A program made the position numbers and the translations under genes. A stretch of DNA of 64,000 nucleotides from Amblyornis subalaris (lineage: Eukaryota; Chordata; Aves; Passeriformes; Ptilonorhynchidae): NCBI GenBank assembly GCA_018881555.1, contig JACAXG010000059.1, positions 4,771,580-4,835,579 on the forward strand, written 5' to 3'. Shown here piece after piece: positions 40,801-49,800 of this stretch; position 1 is the stretch's first letter, and each line of letters begins with the position of its first letter. The notes below the pieces were generated by a model, which saw only the letters and a program-made list of their open reading frames with translations, was not told the origin of the DNA and did not search any database.

Positions 40801-43800
40801 CGCTCACTTCACCTAGACACAAGCACCTGTTCCCCTCACTGAGCAGATGTTCGGGAGGCTGTTAAGAGAACGTCAGCCTCTTGTCAGCGCCGCAGAAAAT
40901 GCCGCGTAGCCGTGTCTGTTCCCAGCGCTGCGCCCACCACCTCTGCTGCCTGACACGAGGCCGGGGCAGCCCTGCCCTGCCTCACCGGAACCCCAGCCCC
41001 TGGGGCACACCGGAGCAACGCAGCATTTGAAGGCCAAGCCCTTTCCTGGCTCTCTGCCCAGGCAAATCCTCGAGCCAGGAAAGGGAGTTTCCCCCTTGTC
41101 AGTAGGGTGAGGTTTAGCTGGCTCAGTGCCTGGGGTGTCAGACTTCTTGCAACCTCACTCGTGCACCAGCAGCTACAACCATTTCCATGTCGTGGCAGCA
41201 TCTTTAAACATGACCTGGCAAGCTGCACGTGGCATAGAGGGACTCACTTTGCACTGGGGTAGGCTTCCCACCAGAATGGGAAGAGATGGATGGACTTCTT
41301 GGCATTGTACTGTTCCATTCCCATCACCTAGACCACCAACTTCAAGATTATCTTTTTCTCCTTTTTAAATCATTTTTCCCAAATGCAAAATGAGCTTTTT
41401 GGATTAGTTTGCATATTTGGGAACGGTGGCTGATGGTCACCTCCATGGGAGTTACCCCGCAAAGCTTCCCATGTCTCAACCAATCTGTGGGCAGAGGATC
41501 TCCCCCCTGCATGGCCAAGCAAACCAGCTGTCAGCCTGAGGGTGAAGCTGCCCCAAGGTAACCTGTGTGCCACAGTATTTCCAGCTTAGTAGTTTTCAGC
41601 CTGTGGTCTGTAAAAGCCATGAATTATTCCTATAGGATCTGCAGAAAGTGAGGAAAAAGAGGTGGGTGCGTGAATACTCTGCAGGAGACAGCACCAGGAC
41701 GTGGAAGCATTTGGCGTTCACAGATTGGAAAAGACTGAGAATGTCCTCTCTAATTCTGTGGGAGGGAAACAAAACCTGCACTTGCATCTTCTGTGGTGTG
41801 CCTCTCTCAGGAAAATAATTCATGTTTGATGAAAAGAGCATTGGCAGGGATGTCATTACATATCACTGATACCTCTAATCTAGAGGAAACTTCGTGCACA
41901 GTGTTATGAACCTCTGCAAGAGTGCAGTCTGGCAAAGGAAAGACCTGTAATTCCCTGCCAGGGCTTGCTGCTCCAACTGGTAGCAGCTGTAGAAGCGCTC
42001 ATCTCATCAATATCTTGGGGCTCGGTGGAAATGTGGGCAAATTCCTGACTGCTGGCTGCAGCGGCTGCCAAGGACGGCTTGGAGGGCTGGGGGGGGGGAG
42101 TGGGGTTGTGGAATTTAAGATCTAATTTTTGCCAGAGTTAATAAGATTGCTTCCCCATCGCTCTCACCCCCACAAAAGAAGACCTCTGCCCACAAGTGGA
42201 ATGGAAGCAGAGAGAGCTGCAAAGAAGCTGTCTGAGAGTCCTTGGGTGACCTCGGGGGTCAGTGCTGTTTGCACACAGTGACATTTACTGTGATTATGAT
42301 CTGGGAACAAGCCCTCACTGCTTCAGTGGAATACATCTGTCATGTACGAGGTGCAGGTCTGTTGTCCCAAACACTGAGCTTAAAATTACTCCATGCCCAT
42401 CCTCCTCATTTTCATCTCCTGGAGGTGCCACGATGTGGGAAGAGCACTGAGAGGGGTGCTTGCATCTCAGCAGCTCTGGTCTGTGTGTACCCTGGCTTTG
42501 TGTGTGTGTTGATATTGAGCAACCCACCACACGCAGCGTGTGTATATACTGCATTTTAATAGATATAGGGCTACTGACTTAACATACACAGTTGCTATAG
42601 TAACAGAGGTTTCCGTAGTAACGGTTGCAGAAAATAATCCAGTACCAATTAAAAATAAACTGTTTGGAAAGGGGGCTGGGGGAGAAAGGAAACTGCTGAG
42701 AATCACCTTCTCCTTTATTGGTTCATCTCCCAGGGACTTGGAAGATTGATTAATGCTCGAAATAACCATTCTTAACCAATGGTGAGCCAAAAAGGTGGGA
42801 TGAGTGTGGGTGTGGTGGCTGAGGCTGCTGTCCTGAAGTGAAACAAAGGGGAAGGAGTGTGTTTCGGGTATGGCAGAAATACAACAGGGTGATGCTGACT
42901 CTTTCCATTAGGTTGAAGTCCCTAGGGAGGAAGAACAAGGACGATTTCCCTCCTTTCCTTCCTCCAGTGTCTGCATGCCATACCACAGCCACGGAGTCTT
43001 TATTAGCATACTGATTAAAGCCACAGGCAATCCAGGCTCCAGGGGAATGTCTGATGCGATACCAGGATGCCTATCTCAGATGCTGTGGTGGGAGTTCCTC
43101 CCATTTGAAGTTGTTTGTGCCCATCCTCTCCCTGGGCACCGTCACTCATCACTTGTGCCGACAGGCATCCGAGCCCCTGGTGCCCAAGGGAAGCTGGAAG
43201 CAAAGCGTGATGCAAAGCAAGGAGCCCATGCCTCGGTGAGAGGGGGAAGACAACATCGCTTCCTCACAAACACAGGATGTGTGGGATGTGTTTCCCGGGT
43301 GTGGATGGGCACAGGTCCCCTGGCAGCCTTCAGTTGTTCATGCCTCTGGTGCCACACTCCTGTCGTGCCACTTGTGCCCGCGTGCTCGTTAGGTTTTGTT
43401 AAAGATCTGCAGCTTGTCAGCAGAGTCTCTTCACCCGGCAGCGAGGCAGCATTCCCCCTTTCAGAGGGGAGCTGCCGTGTGAGGAGAGGCAAAGGAGGGG
43501 AGGGCCCTGGTGGCAGAGCTGCTGGGAGGAGTGGTGTGTCGGGCTGGGTGGGAGCTGCCCCTCTCCCCCGTCTGCAGCCGGCGGGGCTCCAGGGCACGCC
43601 AAGCCAAGTGTCACAGGAGGGCGCTTTGTGTCCTCCCCTGCCGACAGGAATGCCCTGGCACAAGGGTCGGGTGACAAACACAGCCTGAGCTGCGGCGGAG
43701 GCTCCGTCTCGTGATCCTGCAGGGAGAGGGGAATTGGGACTCCTTGCGTCTCTCCTTACAGGAACTAATGATTCTGCTGTATCATCCTCAGCACTGTGTG

Positions 43801-46800
43801 AACACTTAGCTACGCGTGGGAACTGCAGTTGTGCTTGGGAAACCAAGGCGGGTGATGTGCCTGTGGCTTGTCCTAGGCTGTTCAGTTTGTGGTGGACCTG
43901 GAGCCAGATCTGGCTGTGAGAGCAGAGCTTGCTCCCTGCTGATCCCTTCCAGTCTGGTGCTCTTTCTCCTTTACAGTTGTGCTCCCCTAGCTATTGCATG
44001 TCTCTGGGTTACATCTCACTGAGATGGCTGGCATGTGACAGCAGCAGGGTCTCATTTAATTCACTCTCCTCAGAAATGGTTTTCTCTGGAACTGGTCAAC
44101 AGCTCATTGCCCTGAGGTGCAAGTGGTATGATTTCACCATGAGAAAAACCACTGAGTCTGGGTGTAGAGTCTTCTTGCTAACTCTGGTGCCTTAGACCAC
44201 TGTGAATTAAGGAAGAGTCTTTTAAAGGTCAGACTGTGAAAAAGCGGCCTCTTGCTGAGGGATGCAACAGGAGGATCTAGAAGTAGAGCGGGGGTTCAAA
44301 GAAGAGAGATTTGGTAGGAGAATATCTAAATATCTTAAAGTCAAGTGAGACCCAGGCAAGAGGGGACTCTCTGGTCCACCCCAAACCAGGTGAGTTTCTT
44401 TTCTGTGTTAATGATCCACCTCTCTTCATCCTTCTCCATTCCCTCCTCACAGTGACCAAGCTGCAGGTGAGCAAGTCGAAGCGGAGCATCACCCTGGTGG
44501 AGAACCGGCCCATCCCCCTGAACTGCTCAGTGAAATCCCAGACCAGCCCCGACTCCCACTTCGCCGTGCTGTGGTACGTGCACAAGCCCTCGGACGCCGA
44601 CGGGAAGCTCATCCTGAAGACCACGCACAGCTCGGCCTTCGAGTACGGCACCTACGCGGAGGAGGAGGGGCTGCGGGGCCGGCTGCAGTTCGAGCGCTCC
44701 GCGGCGGGCGGGCTCTTCAGCCTCACGGTGCAGCGGGCGGAGGTCCGGGACAGCGGCAGCTACTACTGCCACGTGGAGGAGTGGCTGCTCAGCCCCAACC
44801 ACGCCTGGTACAAGCTGGCAGAGGAGGTGTCGGGGCGGACCGAGGTCACCGTCAAGCAGCCAGGTGGGGTCCTCTTGGCGTCAGCTCCTGTGCGCGGCCT
44901 GTGAGGTTGCCACGCCGTCCTTGCGTCCTCATGCCTGCACACCCCTGTATGGAAAGAGGGGTTTCTGCCTTTGACGTGACCCTCGTCCCTTTAGGCTGAG
45001 CTGGTGTGCAGTTCAGTGTCCCCACATGAAGGTTGGCCATCCCCCANAGTCTGGAGGGCCGCTGCATCCAGCCAGGTTTCATTATCCTCGAAAGCATCAT
45101 GTAGCAAGAGTGTCAACTAGCGACCTGCTGAGAGAGAACCCCTAGAGAAGCATTTTTATGTCTTCCACACAGTTTAATTTTACTCTGTGCCTGTATCNTG
45201 GCAGGTGCAGGGAGCCTTGTCTCTTTTCCCTGTGCACTGTGCACCTGAGATGAGAATAACAAGTTTAATGAGGTGGGGAGCTGGCTGCTAGGAAAGGAGA
45301 AGTCTGCTCTGTGGGTGGTTTCCGTGGCAGTGGACGATACTGATAGAGGTGAGCTGGTGGAGGAGCTAAATATGGCCCCCACAAGCTGGGACAGAGCCTT
45401 CCTTTGGGCAAAAGGAACGGGCAGAGAGGAAAGTATCCTCTCTGAGAGCAGCCTGGACCCCTTGTGTGCTGGTGAGGCAGAGCATTGGTACTTGATGAGG
45501 AAGCCTGCCTCGTCCTTGCTTGCTCCAGCTGCTTGTTCCTGGAAGATAACATCCCTCAGGCAGGAAGGATGCACTTGGATATCAGGGCTGGACTGGGGTG
45601 CTTAGTGCATTTTCTCTGTCTGGANTTGGCTGGCTAGATACAAACTCTGTGGATGAATGTGCAAGAGGGATATTGGATATGGTCCCCAGCGCAGCTTTGC
45701 CTGGTCACACGCTCAGGAAGTGCAGCTGGCTACGGCTTGATGCCATGGCCAGCTCCTCGTTTCTGTCTGCAAAGTTCTGAGATAGCTGAGGGGTGGTCAG
45801 GGACAGGGGAGCTGTGGCTGCCCCCTCCTTTGCATCAGCCGCTGCTCTGGGAAGTACGGTGCTTGTTGCTTGCTGCAGCCAGCGGTACCAGGGAAGTCCA
45901 GATTGTGCCNCTGGAAAGAATCGTGAGGGATTTAGGAGTGTGTGACACGTCATTTCGCATAAAAGAGCTGATTCCAGTCACCCTCCCATGTATCAATGAA
46001 ATTGTGGAGCAAAACCAGGGACATTCCCAAGGCAGCAGAACACTGCATGTGACTTTGCCCTCATGCCACTTCTCGTTTTGCAGTGGGGGTTCCCTGTAAT
46101 CAGCTGTCTGTTCTCCACCTTGCTTTTTCTTTTTCCTTTATTCCACAACAGGGGGAGCTCACTGTGTGTAAGANGGGGCTTACTGGGGTGTGACCAGGCT
46201 ACTGCCCCATTCTGGGAGGGGAACGAGAAAAGACTGAGGTGTGATCTCCCCTCATTGGGTGTCTGTGCGCTTAGGACCTCCCAGGCCCTACTGGGAGATT
46301 GTGGGTTTCCAGTTTCCTGCACTGAATGGGGCATTGTTACTGGCCGGCCTGAGATTTTCAGAAGACCCTAAAAAACACAAGCCCTATTTTCTTTTCCTCC
46401 TCTTTATTTTTTTCCTTTCCTTTCTCCCATCATTTTGTCCTCTTCTTCCTCATTTCTCTCCTCACACCCCAGGATTGTGGCCATGCAGGAAAGCCTTGTG
46501 GGGGAGACAAAGGACCCCTGCAGCCCTCGGTCCCCCTACATTTCCAATGTCCTTTTCCCACAGACAACCGCCTGCAGGTGAACCAGACCCACAAGAACAT
46601 CACGGTGCTGGAGAACGAGTGGGTGACCCTGGAGTGCGTGGTGAGCAACCGGAGCAGCCCCTCGTCCCAGCTGTCGGTGGAGTGGTCCGTGTGGCGGCCG
46701 GGCCGCGCCGAGAAGGAGGCGGTGGCCTGGCTGAGCCGGCAGAGCACCCTGCACTACGGGGCCCCGGCGGCGCCGGGCGACCTGCGGAGCCGGCTGCACC

Positions 46801-49800
46801 TGGAGAGCCCGGCCCCGGGCCTCTTCCTCCTCTCCATCCAGAACGCCACCGTGCGGGACAGCGGGGCCTACGGCTGCCGCGTGGAGGAGTGGCTCCTCGA
46901 CCCCGGCGACCGCTGGTACAAGCGGGCAGAGGACGTCTCCGGGCTCATCACCCTCACGGTCAAGCAGCCAGGTGAGGAGGGTCTGGAGCCACCCGCTCCG
47001 AGCGGCGTTGGGCCCTCTGGGGCCACACGCGAGTCACCATCTGTCTGTCAGCGACAGTGGGCCCGGGCAGAGGGCAGGACCACGGGACAGACCGTGCTGA
47101 TTCCTTTTTCCATGTCTTCTTGATTGCACCCTTGCTTTTCTGGAAAAGAGTGTAGAGCAAGTCCTGCAAACACAGCTAGATGGGCTTGGGATTTTGTCAG
47201 TACTGCATCTCCAATTTTTTTTTTTTTCCAGCACTTTTGGCAGATGGAATAGGATGGGCTTCTGATTTTACTCACATTTTGATTGAGAATAGGATGGAGG
47301 AAGCTACCTGTGCTTCCCAGGCGTGTGCCCCAGGGGCAAGGTCCTTTCATGGAAAGAGGGCAGCAGAGACACACTGCTGACTCTTACTGAGCTTGCTGTC
47401 AACCAGCACCCCCAGATCCCTTCCTGCNGGGCTGCTCTCCAGCCACTCCTCTCCCAGTTTCACTTGTGCGTGGTGTTACTTTGACCTAGGTGCAAAATCC
47501 AGGCTTTTGAAGTTGTTAAATTTCATTCCATTAATCAAAGTCCAGTGCTCCAGTCTATCTAGGATCACTTTGTAAGGCCTCTTGTCTCTCAAGAGAGTCA
47601 GCAGCACCTCCTGGTTTGACACTGTCATGCATTCAACTCCTGCTTCCAGATTTTTGATAAATATATTGAACAGCACTGACCCTAAAATTGAGCCCTGAGG
47701 AATGCCACTGGTGACCAGTTATCAGCCAGAGGTAGCCCCATTCACTGAATCCCTTTCAACTCTGCCCTTCAGCCAGCTCTTCACGCAGTGCACCATGAAC
47801 CCCCTCAGCCCACAGTTGCACTGTTGGAAGGATGCTGTGAGGGACAATGTGAAAAGCCTTACTGAAATTCAGAAAAAGTGCATCCACTGCCTTNCCTGCA
47901 TCCACTGGGCAGGTGACCTTATCACACAAGGNTACTAAATTATTTAACCAGACTTTCCCTTTGTAAATCCATGTCNACTGTGTCTGATGATTGCGTTATT
48001 CTTTAAATGCCTTTTAGTAGTACCCAATATAATCTTCTCCATAATTTTTCCAGGAACTGAGGTTAGACTAACAGGTCTGTAGTTTCCTGGGTCTTTCCTC
48101 GTGCCTTTCTTGTAAACTGGAATAATATTGGCCAGCTTCCAGCCAGCAGGCACCTCCCCAGGCTCTCAGGGCCTTTGGATGGTGTTTGAGAGGGGTCCTG
48201 CCGTAACACCTGCGATCTCCATCAGTATGCTGGGATGAATCCCATCGGGCTCCATGGACTTGTGAGCATTCAGCTGATGCAATTTCAGTGTCTGCAGATG
48301 GAAAGTTACTGTTCCCGCACTTGTGGTCCTCTGACTCACAGGACTGGGCAGCTCAAGGTCTATCAGTATTATTAAAGACTGAGGCAAAAAAACATTGAAT
48401 GCCTCTGCTTTCTCATCATCCCTGTTAATCCGGTGACCATCTTCAGCAGCTATCAGTCCAACATTTTCTTTAGACATCTTCTTGCTATTAACATCCTTAA
48501 AAAAGCGCTGACACAACATGGCCAGTTTCANCTTTAATTGAGCTTTGACCTTTTGTGTCTTCTCCCTGCATATATGAACCACAGCCCTGTAATCTTCCTG
48601 CAAAGCCTGACCTTGCTTGCAGAGATCATACAATTTCTTTCTCCTCTGGAGCTCCACAAGGAGTTGCTGTTCAGCCAGGCTGCTTTTCTGCCCCACTTGC
48701 TTGACTTAGGACACAGTGGAATTGCCTGCTCCTGTGCTTCCAAAAAAAAGGGTGGTTCNTAAGACTGACCAGCACTGATGGACTCCCCAGCCCTTAAAAG
48801 CGGATTCCCAGGGTACTCCGCTAAGTTTTGTCTGTCTTAACAACAGATAAGCTGCAAGGGCAGTTTACCTTGGAAAATACAGGTTCCCTAGTTTTTGAGG
48901 CATATGACTCAATATTAAATGTCTGTCTTAAAGGCTGTGGGTCAAATAACAGTACAGTAGTCCTCATTCACTGGGTACTTTCCAGTTTCTAAAGCAACCA
49001 CTCTGTATGTACTGCTGTGGTGCTTNGTGCCTGCCCATTCCAGCAAGGTGTCAGCCTCATAACTCTGCGGCAGAGCTGGCAAAAGAGTGAGGTTCTGGAA
49101 AGATTTTGGTGGTCATTCCTGGCAGGCATCTGTGCCGTGGAGGAGGAGCATTCTCAGGGGACAGCAGAGCTCTTATCTGCCGGGTCTTTGCTTGGGAAGT
49201 TTTGCTGGCCCAAGTGGCTTGAGCAGAGACACCTCCGCAGGCAATCCCTGTGCCCTGCTNGGTTCTAAGTACAGCTCTCCATCCAGTGTGATAATTGCCA
49301 GCCCTGATGGAGGGGGGAATGAACGGCAGGAAAAATCCCTGAGGCTCCTCTTGAATTGCGGAAGAATGTGGAGTGGGAAGAAGAGATGGANTTGGGAGTG
49401 CGCTAATTGAAGATAATTTTTTTTCTAAAAGTGCTTTGTTGTTGTTTGTTTTTGTTTCATAGCAGTCAGTACTTAACTAAATGACTAATCGTGCTTGTGA
49501 CTCATGTCTCATTAGTGAGGATCTCCATGCTCATCTGTCAGGACTATAATCATCAGCAAGGGGGGGNAAAACCTCTCAGCACCTTCAGACATCAGTTCTC
49601 CTCTTTCTGCTTAACCTGCTGAAGGTGAGGAAGGCTTTGTGTTAGTTTTGACAAGCCATTTCCTTCCCTTCCTCCTTTTTACCTCCATGGTCTCCAAAAT
49701 CTCAGGACTTAACTCACTCCTGTTTCTGTTCAGGAGTCTTCCGTGGGAAGATGTGAACTGAAAATACTCGTGTTGCTTATGGCCTGAAGAACTCTGGCTT

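Larger units (their letters stand above)
30120..44452 (+). other. IGSF3 intron between Ig5 and Ig6 exons (14.3 kb)
   Basis: This is the largest complete intron in the window, GTGAGT to CCTCACAG, phase 1. No coding exon or retrotransposon was recognised. Visible features are AT-rich, TAAT-containing blocks near 33,060-33,130 and 38,340-38,580, a run of ten G at 42,089-42,098, and a tandem pair of RFX-type X-boxes at 42,591-42,622. A GC-rich block near 43.1-43.7 kb is open on both strands, probably by chance. Confidence 0.85.

Noticed and set aside
41590..41660. Sequence reminiscent of an old amniote repeat around CAGCCTGTGGTCTGTAAAAG
   Set aside because: The similarity is short and from memory. 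Without a repeat-library search it cannot be assigned.
42975..43846. Overlapping open frames of about 235 codons on both strands
   Set aside because: GC-rich sequence depleted of stops. The translations are low in recognisable motifs, no splice or family support is seen, and two antisense frames of equal quality argue for chance.
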